A stretch of DNA of 64,000 nt. Origin: Isoetes taiwanensis. Taxonomy: Eukaryota; Streptophyta; Lycopodiopsida; Isoetales; Isoetaceae. Shown here one piece after another: positions 44,911 to 57,155 of the stretch. Numbering within the stretch: position 1 is the stretch's first letter; every line of letters begins with the position of its first letter. The stretch covers positions 9,253,077 through 9,317,076 of the forward strand of contig JAJEKV010000039.1 in assembly GCA_021234155.1 (NCBI GenBank). The letters are read 5' to 3'. Under the pieces are notes generated by a model that did not search any database, was not told the DNA's origin, and saw nothing but the letters and a program-made list of their open reading frames with translations. The translations under genes were made by a program, and so were the position numbers.

Positions 44911-45574
44911 CCCATCGATCCGAGACATCGGATCGCCATTCTAGAATGGGACGAGCATGCAGGTTTTGCATGCGCGGCGGGCGCATGCCCGTTACAGTTG
45001 GGGAGTTCGCTATTTTAGGCGTGAGCCAGATCGGCGTCTCATCGGCGGCTTCCTCTTCTCTCAGCAGTACCTATTTCTCTTTGAACCCACCCTCCCCCCC
45101 TTCTTTGTTTTTGTATTTTTATCGCGTGGCGGGCACGCAGAATCAGAATCCCTCCACACGGGAGGTTTGTTTTGTCTTGTTGTTTTGTTGGTGATGTGCG
45201 TACTGGGTTAACGGCGACATCTGTTTTTTCGACTTCTCCATTCGTGGGTTTTGGGAGCGATTTTTATGCCTTACGTTTGTCTAAGCCCCTTGCCGAAGGC
45301 TTATCACTAGGGTTTTTCCTCGAAAACCCGAAAGGGCGGGGTTTTTTAATCCCGGTGATAAGCTTTCGGCAGGTACACTAGCCCAATCTCTATTAGCATT
45401 GTATTTTGTTGGGGTCCAAATGATATAATTGGATTTTCCCTTTATTTTTTTGTGGGTAGTTCGTGATGTGTGCGATACCCATTATCCACCATTGTAGAGA
45501 AAATGGCCGAGATGAATGAGAAGCAAGTCTAAGTCGGGCGGTTTGTTGGTTTCATGCGAGTCCCATTCTAGAAT
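44911..45574 (+). mobile_element. Unclassified 0.65-kb element, plus orientation (copy 1)
   Basis: The inverse of 34151-34808 over its whole length: same ends, GCATGC patch, CCCACCCTCCCCCC tract and hairpin (45292-45372). The two inverted copies lie about 10 kb apart in each 16-kb unit. No ORF. Confidence 0.82.
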
Positions 45575-45640
45575 ATCTTAATATTATTATGTGACGCTTT
45601 TTATCCGACGCCGGCGTGGCCGTAACAATAGTCAGGGCAC

Positions 45641-46207
45641 ACTTTCAATTTACCAAACAAAAAAATGGGTTAAGTCCACCATCGAACATAATATTTTCAG
45701 TAGTAGACGTCGCGCGTATCCTCTGTTTTTTTTTGCCGCCATTTCCTAGCTTCTAAGTGCCAGTTTCGAGGAGCAAAATTGAAGCGCCTGGTGATCGAGA
45801 GCATTTGTCTGGTGATCAAGCGGATTTCTGAAGGGCAGCGCTTATTAGGGTCCAGATAATTTATAGGATTTTATAGCTTTAGGGATAAGCTTCGCGATGC
45901 AACCGTGGAGCCATAGTGGAAATCAGAAACATAAAACTCATCCAATACAACTAGTTACGGCTGAAGAAAGGCATCTCAATCCCAACTTGGGACGGATTTA
46001 AACCATGTACTGTATGAAGAAATATCATAACTATAACAAATGTGAAAATAAAATCAAAGATCATGGTAGCGACTCCAAGACAGCTTGGCGACCAACACTT
46101 CAAGATGGCCGAGTCTTCCCGTTTATGTGTTCTTCCCTGTCTTCTCACACCATCTGCCACTTTCTTTACATGAATATTAAAGCCAAGTTCGAAATCTTAG
46201 GCACATG
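45641..46207. other. Right end of copy 1, no gene
   Basis: No coding region supported. The TTTTAAACC..ATGTACTGTATGAAG region repeats at 61910. The end GGCACAT marks the duplication border. Confidence 0.5.
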
Positions 46208-46390
46208 TCCTCCTCCTCCTCCTTGCCTTCCAAACTTTTACTCTCAACGGAAGACATGGTAAATCAGTTAATTCAATTGTTTCGTCGATGTCTATATTGC
46301 TTAAACTGATGATCAGTTTTAAAGTTGTTGTGTCTATGGTCTTGAAGGCAATACGTATAAATAAATGGAAGAAAGATTAATGAGGCATAC

Positions 46391-46910
46391 CATTGATCTG
46401 TTTTGAAACACCACGTAGTTGAAAAGTTGAAGCAATAAGAAGCCCCCAAGCTTCTCTATGAGATGCAGACCTTTTAATTGGCAGCCTAGTAAGATTGTCC
46501 ACTTCACAGCAAGGCCTTAGATTGCTACATATTTTTGAGTCTGGTCTTGTATACTCAAGTGACCAATTACTTCTTTTTTTTTTTTGAAGGACTTGAGCCT
46601 TTATTATCCAGAGAAAGTTACAGAGTATAATGGGGACTAATAACTCAGTGGAGAGAATGTCCACCAGAGCAAAACCACCCCACTCAAATACAACATCTAA
46701 ACAATATGAAGAGCAAGCAAAAACTCATAAGTAAGTATGAATCTGAAGATGACCAATTACTTCTTATGATGGCCAAACCACCAAAAATGCTTGAGGATTT
46801 TGGCATAGGTGTGAAAGGACAAACATTAAGAGCTTTCCCAATTGCACTAGTCACACCGATGTAAATGTGTAGTCCTTTGAAAACATATCCTGGTCCTTCT
46901 GCTCTCATCA
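46391..46910 (-). pseudogene. Host exon of unknown gene, split by LINE insertion (copy 2)
   Basis: Counterpart of 30140-30660. The downstream half is open here: NLRPCCEVDNLTRLPIKRSA, REAWGLLIASTFQL and GVSKQIN, up to the donor AATG|GTATGC. The LINE insertion 46576-46750 still separates the halves. This copy is cut off from the possible downstream exon at 29599, so it cannot make the same transcript. The family is not recognised. Confidence 0.6.
46576..46750 (-). mobile_element. Truncated LINE with target duplication (copy 2)
   Basis: Copy of 30328-30500. The target duplication GACCAATTACTTCTTAT is intact at 46751-46767; the left copy at 46561 has merged with a longer T run. Being present in both units, it predates the tandem duplication. 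Confidence 0.9.
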
Positions 46911-47343
46911 CTAGTAGCTAGCGACTAGAAACAAGAAGCATATCCAAGAGTGACAAAGATATTAAAACTATTTTAAAACAAAATGAGGTTTTAAGTACTA
47001 TACAACTAGGCTTAATATGTGGATGGTAGAAAAACTATGCTAAATTTTACAAGCCTAAAAGTTCTGCATTTTACAGGAACAGAAATATTGTTAATGATCA
47101 CTTTCAATTAGACTTCCCAACATTTTTACTTGTAAACTGTGAATAAAAATGAAGTTAAAGAGAATTGGAACTATGAATAAAAAAGGAATTGGAATTTAAA
47201 GAGAACAAAAGAAAACGTTCCGTAGGGCTCGGATCAATGCTTCTCGGGGATCGGTTTTTGGGAGCTGAGACTTGGGAAAGGACAAGGGGTCCTCAACGGA
47301 GAGGCATCATCAACTAATAGCAATTCTTGACCAGAGCACTGCC

Positions 47344-47993
47344 TGATGCTTGCCAGTTCTGATCCTGAGCTTTTGCAACAATATCTCAATGGTCGTTTTT
47401 CTCAAAAGATATGGGACGCAGTTACTTTGGCCCAAGTGAAAACTGGTCATTATCATGCACACATAAATCCCACCTTGGCACCAGGGCCCCAAGCTTATTT
47501 GCTTGCTTCATTATCCAGGAACAAGCTTGTAGCTATTGCATCAATTCGCGACCGGGTCCCACAGCTACTGGATTGAGGCAGTAGATGGGAGCGCCGCGAA
47601 TTGCCGCTTATGTGCTTCTTGCCAATTGTGTTATTGAAGATGAAAGCCATACTTTCCTCGAAGTTGCCCCCGCTTTTGAGATAGTCCGAATTATTTTTTG
47701 ACCTTAGCATTCCATTCCACGCTTCCACAACTTCTCATAGCACCATCGTGCATGACTTGGCATTATACATACTTGAGGTTCTAGATAAACGCCCGCAATT
47801 ACCCGAGCCCTCAGTAGTCATTATCTCCGCTTGTTTAGTATCATCATTACTGCAAAGGTTTTTCCCTTGAAAACCTTTCGAGGCAGGGGTTTTTTTAATC
47901 CTAGTAGTAATAATTGTACTAGCCCATTGTATGGGTCCCATGACCTATTGGTCTCCGTGGACGTTAAAAAAATTATTCTATTCTATTCTATTA
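47344..47993 (+). mobile_element. LINE 3' fragment, plus strand (copy 2)
   Basis: Counterpart of 31093-31743. The coding part is more broken here: IRDRVPQLLD replaces IRTGSHRLRIE, owing to indels around CAGG and CGG, and CTG becomes CCG at several points. The hairpin, terminal box and TATTC tail are kept. Confidence 0.85.
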
Positions 47994-48815
47994 TATGCTA
48001 GCCCTCTGCTCAGTGGGTGATTCACTGGGTGAACCTAAGGTTGGTGGCGAGTCCATTCACTTTCCTTAGTATTTACCTAAGTCCGAAAGCAACTTAAGGC
48101 GATTTCGATTAAAGACGCAGGATCCGATGATAAAGGTTGTGGCATTGGGAATCACAATTGAGGTCAATTACCTTTACCCCAATGGGCTGCTATGATTTAA
48201 GCTGGAATCTGTGGCAGTTTAGACAAATCAGTATAGACTGATCGAGGATCATGGATTATGAAAATACAACAATCAATTAAAAGATAGATGATAGGATGAA
48301 ATACAAGAGCGTTCCCCCTCTAGAAGACGTTTTTGCTTAGTGTATAAAAACCTAACTGACCAGAAGACATCCACCGTCATTCCAAAAATTCTAAAGCTCG
48401 GCAAGAATGTAGCATTGTCAAACAAGATGTATTCTTTGGAAAATAATGATTTACGTTATTTTGCCAAAGTGATAAATTGTAATTATGTTACAATCAGCAA
48501 GTGAAACCAAGTTAAGTCTACATAGGATCAGAGGAATATGGCCACAGCTCACAAGGGACAAGCAGAAACGGTGAAATAACTCGCCAAGCCCAAACGTGTC
48601 TAAAGTCTCCATCAAGCTGAGAGCTGGCATGCAAGAGGATAAAAGAGTTTCAGATCAAGCATTCCCAAGATTTTTGCGAGAGCCATGTGAATTGAATTGG
48701 GAACACATTTATATGCTAACATGAAAAGGAGCAGGAGGAGGAGGCATACCCGATTTCAAATAATTTAAACGCCCTCATTGTAGAAATGAGGTGCACTATC
48801 ATCTTGGATGGTCAC
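47994..48815. other. Spacer without gene (copy 2)
   Basis: Counterpart of 31744-32567, with the clearest CTG/CAG-centred differences: TTCTGATT against TTCGATT, GATCTGATG against GATCCGATG. Confidence 0.5.
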
Positions 48816-48823
48816 ATTGCAAT

Positions 48824-49491
48824 CATGGAATAAATTACTACTCCTATATTTTAGTGTAGCCAAAGTAGGTTTAGCTAAACTACCTTCAAATTGGGGCTAG
48901 AAGTTTCTAACACTTGGCTAAACTAAATAGTTTTTCTTCATCACAATTTCTTGCTTTTGGCTAAACTTTCACAAAATGGAGAGGCAAATATTAGCCATCA
49001 TGCTATAATAATTTTAAAAAAATCCAAGCAATTTGGCAAAGACATTAAATTTATTGTAAATACATAAATCAAGACACAAACATACATGAACATGTTCAAA
49101 AACCTAAAAAAGAAAGAAAGAGTACATTGTTCCTTTTCCTCTAATGCTTCAACGTTGTACTTGGAACAACCAAAAAAAGTGGAAAAAAAGAAAAATATAA
49201 ACCTTATTTAAAATTTTCGAAAGTTGGTACATATATTGGAGTTGGATTTTGGGCTAATCTATCCATTTTTCCAAGCCCACTCTATCTTAGGTTTAGCTAA
49301 TCAATGCCCTGGTGGATATGTCTGGAGGTAAAGGTTGGCTATTCAACCTAAAAGCTCACCTGGGCGGCAAAAAAATTGGGCTAAAATTTTCTTTTTTTTG
49401 GGCATTTTTTCCATTTACTTTAGCCATTCTTCTTGGCAAAACAGCTACAAAATAGCCATTTGGCTAACCTTAGCCGTTATTTTATTCCATG
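48824..49491. mobile_element. hAT-type MITE (copy 2)
   Basis: Counterpart of 32576-33244, with the same ends and ATTGCAAT duplications at 48816-48823 and 49492-49499. Confidence 0.9.
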
Positions 49492-50387
49492 ATTGCAATA
49501 TGGGACATTTGACAAGCAAATATACAAAATTTTGATGATAAAGTTGTTTTCAGGGATGGGAAGAGAATTAAAACTTTGTACATTTCCCCAAATAAAGATC
49601 AGCAAGGAGAGCAAGAATTTGGAACGGAAATTTTTTCAAAAATTTATTTGCATCTTTCTGAGCTAAACTTCGGGCCCTATGAAGGATATTACCAAATCCA
49701 TATTTAATCTACTTGACAAAAGCACTGAAATTCCGTGGCTCCTTCCAAATTCAGGCCTTGTTTCGTCAATGTACTTCCATTGCTTGCAGCCACTAGCCAC
49801 ACGAAGAACATTATCGATGCATTAATGGCACACCAACCCATGAGCGAAGCTAAAGATTTGCAACATAACAATAGTTTTATGTGAAGGATGAGTGGACATA
49901 CTGAAAAACCTTTTCTTGAAATGGTCAGTCCTTTGCTGTCATCATGCCCAGAAGCATCACATTTAGAGAACCCTAGAAGCATCACATTTAGGAAACTTTT
50001 TTGTTTCCTTTTGCATGACCCTTGACGTGGAGAATATTCTTTGTTTTGTGCCAGATCAACGATCTGAGTTTTTTTTTTGCCGAAAATGAGATTGCTACTT
50101 CCAATGTTGCGAAACACAACAAAAAGGTCCTCTAAGATTTGAGCTTTGAAAAATGTTTTTCACCTCCTAGCCATGGAGGTTTTCTGCCAAATCAACGATC
50201 TGAGTTTTTTTTTTTTAATTATTATAAATTATGATGGAATGCATTTATTTACACTGCATTCGTAACTCTTGATTTATGAAAGTTGGACGTTAATGTGACG
50301 TGTTACATTTGTGCACTTGTTAGACCAGGAGTTGTTTGGGAGTAATTATGTTAGCGGACATGCCAAAGTTTGCATTGAAGGAGTATT

Positions 50388-51039
50388 CTAGAATGAGACT
50401 CGTCATGAAACCAACAAACCGCCCGACTTAGACTTGCTTCTCATTCATCTCAGCAGATTTTCTACAATGGTGGATAGTGGGTAGCCGCACACATGCGAAC
50501 TACCCATAAAAAATAAAGGGAAAATCCAATTATATCATTTGGACCCCAACAAAATACAATGCTAATAGAGATCTGGGCTAGTGTACCGCCGAAAGCTTAT
50601 CAACGGGATTAAAACCTCACTTTTCGGGTTTTCGAGGAAAACCCTAGTGATAAGCCTTCGCAAGGGGCTTGGACAAACGAAGGCATAAAAATCGCCTCAA
50701 AACCCATGAATGGAAAAGTCGAAACAGATGCCGCCGCTAACTCAGTACCGCACATCACCAACAAAACAACAAGACAAAACAAACCCCAGAGTGGAGGGAT
50801 TGATTACTGCTGCCGCTGCCACGCGATAAAAAATACAATAACAAAGAAGGGGGAGGGTGGGTTCAAAGAGAATAAGGTACCGCTTTGAGAGAGAAGAGGA
50901 AGCGCCGATGAGAAGTCGGGCGTAAACGCGCCTAAAATAGCTTAACTCCCAACCGTAATCCGCATACGCCCCGCATGCATGCAAAACATGCATGCTCGTC
51001 CCATTCTAGAATGGCGATCCGATGTCTCGGATCGATGGG
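50388..51039 (-). mobile_element. Unclassified element, minus orientation (copy 2)
   Basis: Counterpart of 34151-34808, flanked by ATT triplets. The hairpin module (50585-50665) has several small deletions compared with copy 1. Confidence 0.75.
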
Positions 51040-51251
51040 ATTATCAACATTAAAATTTTTTAGCATGGTTTCTTGACCTAATTTTAAGCTCGAGGCTTTG
51101 AGAACTCAAAAAAATGCATGACCGTAGCCTGAGCTGTTGATCAGAAAAGAAGATTGGGGCTGGTACACTTTGCTGATATTTGCCTTAAGGCTCTAAGCTG
51201 TTCTTATAGCAAGATATGACAAAACAACATTATAGGTTATGGGAACTTGAA

Positions 51252-51821
51252 GAATAGAATAGAATAGAATAGAATAGAATAGAATAGAATAGAATAGAAT
51301 AGAATAGAATAGAATAGAATAGAATAGAATAGTTGTTTTAACGTCCACGGAGACCAATAGGTCATGGGACCCATACAATGGCCTAGTACAATCATTACTA
51401 CTAGGATTAAAAAATCCCTGCCTCGAAAGGTTTTCAAGGGAAAAACCTTTGCAGTAATGATGATACTAGACAAGCGGAGATAAGGACTACTGAGGGCTCA
51501 GTAATTGCCGACGTTTATCTAGAACCTCAAGTATGTATAATGCCAAGTCATGCACAGATGGTGCTCTGAGAAGTTGTGGAAGCGTGGAATGGAATGCTAA
51601 GGTCAAAAAATGATTTCGGACTATCTCAAAAGCAGGGCAACTCAGAAGAGTATGGCTTTCATCTTCAATAACCTGTAATTGGCAACAGACACATAGTCTC
51701 GCTTCTCGCGGCAATTGCGGCCGCTCCCATCTACCTGTCTCAATCCGTAGCCTGTGGGACCCCGTGCGAATTGATGCAATAGCTACAAGCTTGTTCCTGG
51801 ACAATGAAGCAAGCAAATAAA
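51252..51821 (-). mobile_element. LINE 3' fragment, minus strand (copy 2)
   Basis: Counterpart of 35020-35579, with 16 GAATA units. The 109-codon frame 51816-51487 is identical in protein sequence to copy 1, including CVCCQLQVIEDESHTLLSC. Confidence 0.92.
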
Positions 51822-52391
51822 AGAGGCAACAAGAAACATTGAACTTCTGAATATCATCTCACTGCTCTAGGGGTGACTTGAAATTGTTCAAATTACTTGG
51901 ATGTGCACAGCCACTTATTCCATGTTCAAAAATTGTTGGGGCTAACTCTGAGTTGCAGATAGTGGAAAATACGTGGCATATGGGTCGCTAACATGGCACT
52001 ATGCTTTCTTTAACTTACAAGGTAACTATAGCAGGAAAAATATAAATATGCACACGACCTTTGAATTGGAATTTTTTGCATCTACGTGACCTAACTACAG
52101 ATATATTCCAAGAAAACCATCGGGACGGATTTCCAATGCACTGCCTGCTTGGACAAATAAGCTTTGAGAATGATAAGCTGGAAATACAGGTAAAAATTCG
52201 GAGAAAAAAAGACTAAAGGCTCCTTAAGAACTGTCGGTAATGACCGTAGACCCTAGAACGGGCTTATTTATTCCATGGGAATAAGCTCCACTCAGATCCG
52301 GCAATAGGCTTTAGGGCTTTGATTATGATGACATGTATGAAAGGAGTTATGCACATGGGTACTAAAAAATGATTAGTTGATGAGAAGATGA

Positions 52392-54663
52392 ATGCATCCG
52401 GAAGCTGCTATGGTGACTATTGGGAAGCATGGTTCTGCTGTTGCAAATGCTAAGAATTCTTCGAGCATTAAGGAAGGGAATAAGGGGAAGGCAACTCTCA
52501 CTACAATTCCTAGTAGCATATCTGAAGGTGAAAATGCTAGAAGGAAGGTCCTAACAAAGATGGAGACTATGCAAACTCCAGACAGAAATGATGCAATACA
52601 GAAGATTCAACTAGATCCAGAAGCTGGCTACAAGGATCATGATTCCAAATTGAATTATCAGGTTGGTCAAGTTTCTTGCATGAAATAATGTTACATTATG
52701 TTTTACTCTAGCTAGGAATATCATGCTAAGAATTATATGCCCTTGATTGCCATGCATGTGGTACATTTGATCTTGGTTAAATGATGCTTAGAAAATGTCA
52801 GATCTGGATATTTGCTCATAAAGATATGAAACTACTCTATAAATCTGGTTATATAGTTGCAGTTCTGCTTAAATTGCTAGACACAACTTAGAAGTCTATT
52901 GTATTTCGTGGTAATTATAAATTTTTAAGATCTAACTATTGGCATAACAATGTGATGCTTGCTGGAGCCATGGTTCTTAATTGTAAATAAGTGTGCAGAT
53001 CTTTGGTATGCTCCTAAGATAGTCTTCTAGTTGGAATATATCCCCTAAAGCTATGCAGAGATGTCTCAGGTCTGGATCTGGTATAATATATTTATTTTCG
53101 AACTTGCTAACAATCCTCTCCACTATGCATTTGGGCCTATGCTTTCGGTTATTTATCTCTATATAGAAGTTTAGAGTTTAAACTGGTAAGTGTTGCATTG
53201 TCACATGAAAAGCCTTTCCGCTCTTTCCGCTCTACTCGGATTACATTCTAGCAGAGTATGGATCCACATTCATACAAATGTCTTATTTAACCTATGGAGA
53301 AGTTTGCAAGCAAACACTTTAGCTATTTAAGCACATCTAACTATGTCTGATCTTGTAGTTTTTTAATAGACCACTAAGGAGGCAAGCTACTGTTTGACAT
53401 GAGTCGTATTTGCATTTGATTAATCCCAGCTACTTTGAAATGAATAGGGTAGAATCACCCGTCGTTTTATATAAGGTTATTACAGATCCGAAAGCAAATG
53501 AAATTGGACCTATAATTGGAGTTTAATAAGTGAAGTATATTGATAGATAGATTGATCATGCACCGACATGCTTGTTTAACCGAAGTTTGCTTCTTAAATG
53601 GGGTTATGGATGGTAAGTTCGAACCCACGATCCATGCTAATACCGATTTGCCACTCTTGGCTTTAACATGTCAGGATTTATGCATTTAAAACATCATGCA
53701 TAGAGTAGCCAGTGATAAGGAAATGGCTTTAGAAATTTGCTCTTTATTCTATAAACTGAGTTCTATAATTTCCTTGAAAAATTATTATGGCAGAAATGTG
53801 CCACTAACCTAAGGATATAGAGCTGAACTGTTTAAATGTACCTTGTTCTTGTTTGTTAGATTACAAGCAGGGTGAGGGGTGATAAACTTAAAAGATCTTA
53901 TGATGCCTGCTAGTAGCTTAGGCTCTTACCCATACATTTGGCTAACCGTCCTTTGGTTCTACTGCAGGTAACAGGATCTTTTACTCCCTGCTACGTTTTC
54001 TTTAAAGAAATGGATGATTGACAAAGAATATGGTCTAATTCTGGGTAATTGGACTTAAATGCTACATGAAGTACAAGGATCTTTACGATGAAGACTGAGG
54101 GTTCTTATAAACTCTCTCATTTCTATTATTTGAAAATGTTTAAATCTGTTTTGGTTCAGACCTATTTTTTGAGGTTTGATCATATGAAAATGTTTTTCTA
54201 AAAGTGTTTCATGACAGTATTTTATTAAAGTACTTCTTTATAATGAAAAAGATTATTGACTTGTGTTTCATGTGTAACCAGATCTTGGCTTTGTACTAAA
54301 TATCACCAATTTAGTACTTAGGCTGCATATTGAATCCGTTTTGTTTCCTTGCAAAGGTTCATAATGGATTAAAGTCTGTCGTTGACAGGTTTAAAGGTTT
54401 TTTTGTCGTTATCTCAGTTTATTGGTTATACCAATTTTCTTGATCTGGTTATTAAAATGTGGTGTGTGGCATTTGCCCATTTCTGGATCTAACTTTTAAT
54501 GACTATGATTTTTTAGGATTATGAAGTTGATTGCTCTCAGATGCACATATTATTGACAGCTGTGCTAAACAGTCTATCCTGCATCAAAGGCAAGGGTATT
54601 CAGTCTGTTATCACTTTCAAAGAACCAACAAACAGAAAGAAGGAAAATATATTCAAAAAAGAG
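52392..54663 (+). CDS. Two-exon gene fragment, product unknown (copy 2)
   Basis: Exon one (about 52392-52661) ends SKLNYQ at CAG|GTTGGT. Exon two (54517-54663) begins DYEVDCSQMHILL after TTTTTTAG and ends NIFKKE at GAG|GTAACA. Both are phase 0, so they join in frame across a 1.86-kb intron, which supports real exons. The protein is polar and lysine-rich, with no domain that I recognise. Neither the start upstream of MHPEAAM nor later exons can be defined. Confidence 0.5.
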
Positions 54664-55350
54664 GTAACAGAACAATCATTCTTTATGAGTTTATTCTACA
54701 TGAAAGCTAAAACAGTATTTAGTGGTCAAACTAACCGTTTGGCACTGGCCCAGGCTAAATCCTATAAGGGTATATTTTACTAAAAGATTTTCATTTCACT
54801 TGTACTAATCAATGGATTATTGAAACTGATTGGCAACATGCAAAAATCATCTGTACAAACTAGACAATCCAAGTAAAGGTAACAAGACAGTTGTTGTTGA
54901 TGAAATTATTTCAATGGAGTTGTATAGGATATTGGCATTAACGAGAGTCAGATATGAATAATTGCCGCTCGTGAAATAAAGGTGTTGTTGATTGTTGATG
55001 AAATTATATCCAACCGAACTTGTGGAAGTTGAATCATGAGTTTTGACACTTTAAACCTGTCTTTTGGCAGTGGCCCAGACATTCACCATTAAGTAACTCA
55101 TATGAGTCACCTATGTTTCCTTCACGGAGCTTTAAACTAGTTTTTTGGCATTAGCTCAGACTAGTGTCAATTTGTTTGCCATTTGGCTCTTTTGAAGAGA
55201 AATAAATACTTGCAACGAATGCAATAAGAGTTAGGCAATATAGGTAGGGTAGGGCTTTGGCAACAAGGTCCTACTATTCTATTCTATTCTTGTTGCTAGC
55301 TCTATTTTTTACTTTGGCCCACCCTGACCTACGGTAGGAGGCAGGCTTTT

Positions 55351-55910
55351 TTTATTATTATAAATTATGATGGAATGCATTTATTTACACTGCATTCGTA
55401 ACTCTTGATTTATGAAAGTTGGACGTTAATGTGACGTGTTACATTTGTGCACTTGTTAGACCAGAGCCGGTTTGGGAGTAATTATGTTAGTGGACATGCC
55501 AAAGTTTGCATTGAAGGAGTATTATCAACATTAAAATTTTTTAGCATGGTTTCTTAACCTAATTTTAAGCTCGAGGCTTTGAGAACTCAAAAAAATACAT
55601 GACCGTAGCCTGAACTGTTGATCAGAAAAGAAGATTGGGGCTGGTACACTTTGCTGATATTTGCCTTAAGGCTCTAAACTGTTCTTATAGCAAGATATGA
55701 CAAAAAAACATTATAGGTTATGGGAACTTGAAGTTGGAGCAAGAAATTAAAGAGGCAACAAGAGACATTGAACTTCTGAATATCATCTCACTGCTCTAAG
55801 GGTGACTTGAAATTGTTCAAATTACTTGGATGTGCACAGCCACTTATTCCATGTTCAAAAATTGCTGGGGCTAACTCTGAGTTGCAGATAGTGGAAAATA
55901 CATGGCATAT
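55351..55910 (+). repeat. Uninterrupted segment with empty sites (copy 2)
   Basis: Counterpart of 39075-39634; ends where the second CACTA element begins. Confidence 0.88.
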
Positions 55911-57155
55911 CACTACAAGAGAATGAGGGTTTTTTGTCAGAAAAAGCGTCAGACTGTCTAGAGATATTTTGGCCTGACGTAAATGCTGACGGAAATTCTG
56001 ACGCTTAGTTTCCTGACGCTTTTTCTGACGCAAGAGCGTCAGATATTTCGTCACAATAAGCGTCAGATTTGCATTTTAGTTGCTTGACGCTTTTTTTGAC
56101 GCAGCTGCGTCAGATATGTCGTCACAATAAGCGTCAGATTTGTATTTTAGTTGCCTGACGATTTTTCTGACGCAGCTGCGTCAGATATATCGTCACAATA
56201 AGCGTCAGAAATAATCGTCAAGAAGTTCGTCACATTAATCGTCAGAGTATGCGACAGATATATATCGTCAGATTTAACGTCAAGTTTAGCGTCAGAAAAT
56301 GCATCATTTTTTATTTTTCCATTCATTATTACAAATTTAGTAATAACATTTCATTCAAGAGTCTGTTTTAGATGGAATTTGATGTCTTGCAAAGCTATCT
56401 CCTCAATCTATCTAATAATGTATTATTTGACCAAGCTTGATCAAGTTCTATCCCTAGCTAATATATTGTAGGCTTGAGCTCACGCGCACCCGATATTTAT
56501 ATGTTTATGGGACGTTTAAGAATCTAACAAGTAGACTTAAAGCTGCACAATACTATATGCATACTGTAATTTGACACTTTTATAGTCTCGCTATAGAGTT
56601 CCTCGACGGACGATGTGGCATCTCCAGAGACATTGAATTTGTTATGGGCATGCTATGTCATTGCAAATATTGGCTAACTAGTAGTTTAATATTTGATATT
56701 CCTAAAATCTTTATATGTTTCAAAGTGACTAGATATACTCCAGTCAATGTCTAAATACCAAAAACACATCATAGCCGAATTTTAAGGTAGTAAGTTTAAA
56801 ACTCTTGTAATTTGGCAATTTATTGTTACCTCACAAATATTCAATAATCTAGCAATTTCAAAATTGGCACGAAATTTAAAAGAAAGAAAGAAAGCATGCA
56901 ATATCTTAATGAAAACCAAAAGCATTATATATGGGGGTACATTAGTATTCTTTAATCACATTTGAACTCAATATAAGATAAAATGTTGTTTTTATTGATC
57001 ACCAGACATCAAACTCTCGTCCGCAAAATCATGTTCAATGTCCTCCCATTCGTCATCGTCCAGTTGTAGGAGTAGCCTTCGTCGCATATTTGGAGTATGG
57101 AGCTCAAGATCTTCCTCCTCTTCAATATAATCCTCGTCGGAATGCATCGGTGATC

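Larger units (their letters stand above)
39635..45640 (-). mobile_element. CACTA (En/Spm) transposon carrying a SET-domain gene (copy 1)
   Basis: The left end CACTACAAGAGAATGAGGG is the classic CACTA terminus (CACTACAAGAA). It is followed by a dense array of GCGTCAGA/TCTGACGC motifs (39658-40022). The same motif reappears near 45592-45625, marking the right subterminal zone, but the terminal TAGTG cannot be placed, so the right border is approximate. Minus-strand genes fill the interior: CxCxxC N-terminus, SET domain, and the TNP2 C-terminus with DUF4218 and DUF4216. The DDE core of TNP2 is missing. Two tandem unclassified elements (44554-45574) sit at the right end. Confidence 0.88.
29950..46207 (+). 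repeat. 16-kb tandem direct repeat, copy 1
   Basis: Everything from the (TCC)n run at about 29950 to GGCACAT at 46207 recurs in the same order and orientation from 46208 to 62114, at an offset of 16251 to about 15908 bp. Copies share every nested insertion at the same position, so the duplication came after them. Copy 1 has an extra 357-bp element (44554-44910). The junction ...GGCACAT|GTCCTCC... joins the right end of the unit to the TCC run at the left end. Confidence 0.95.

Noticed and set aside
45911-45916. CCATAGTGG as the right CACTA terminus
   Set aside because: No inverted match to CACTACAAGAG beyond five bases and no matching 3-bp flank; the right end is left open.
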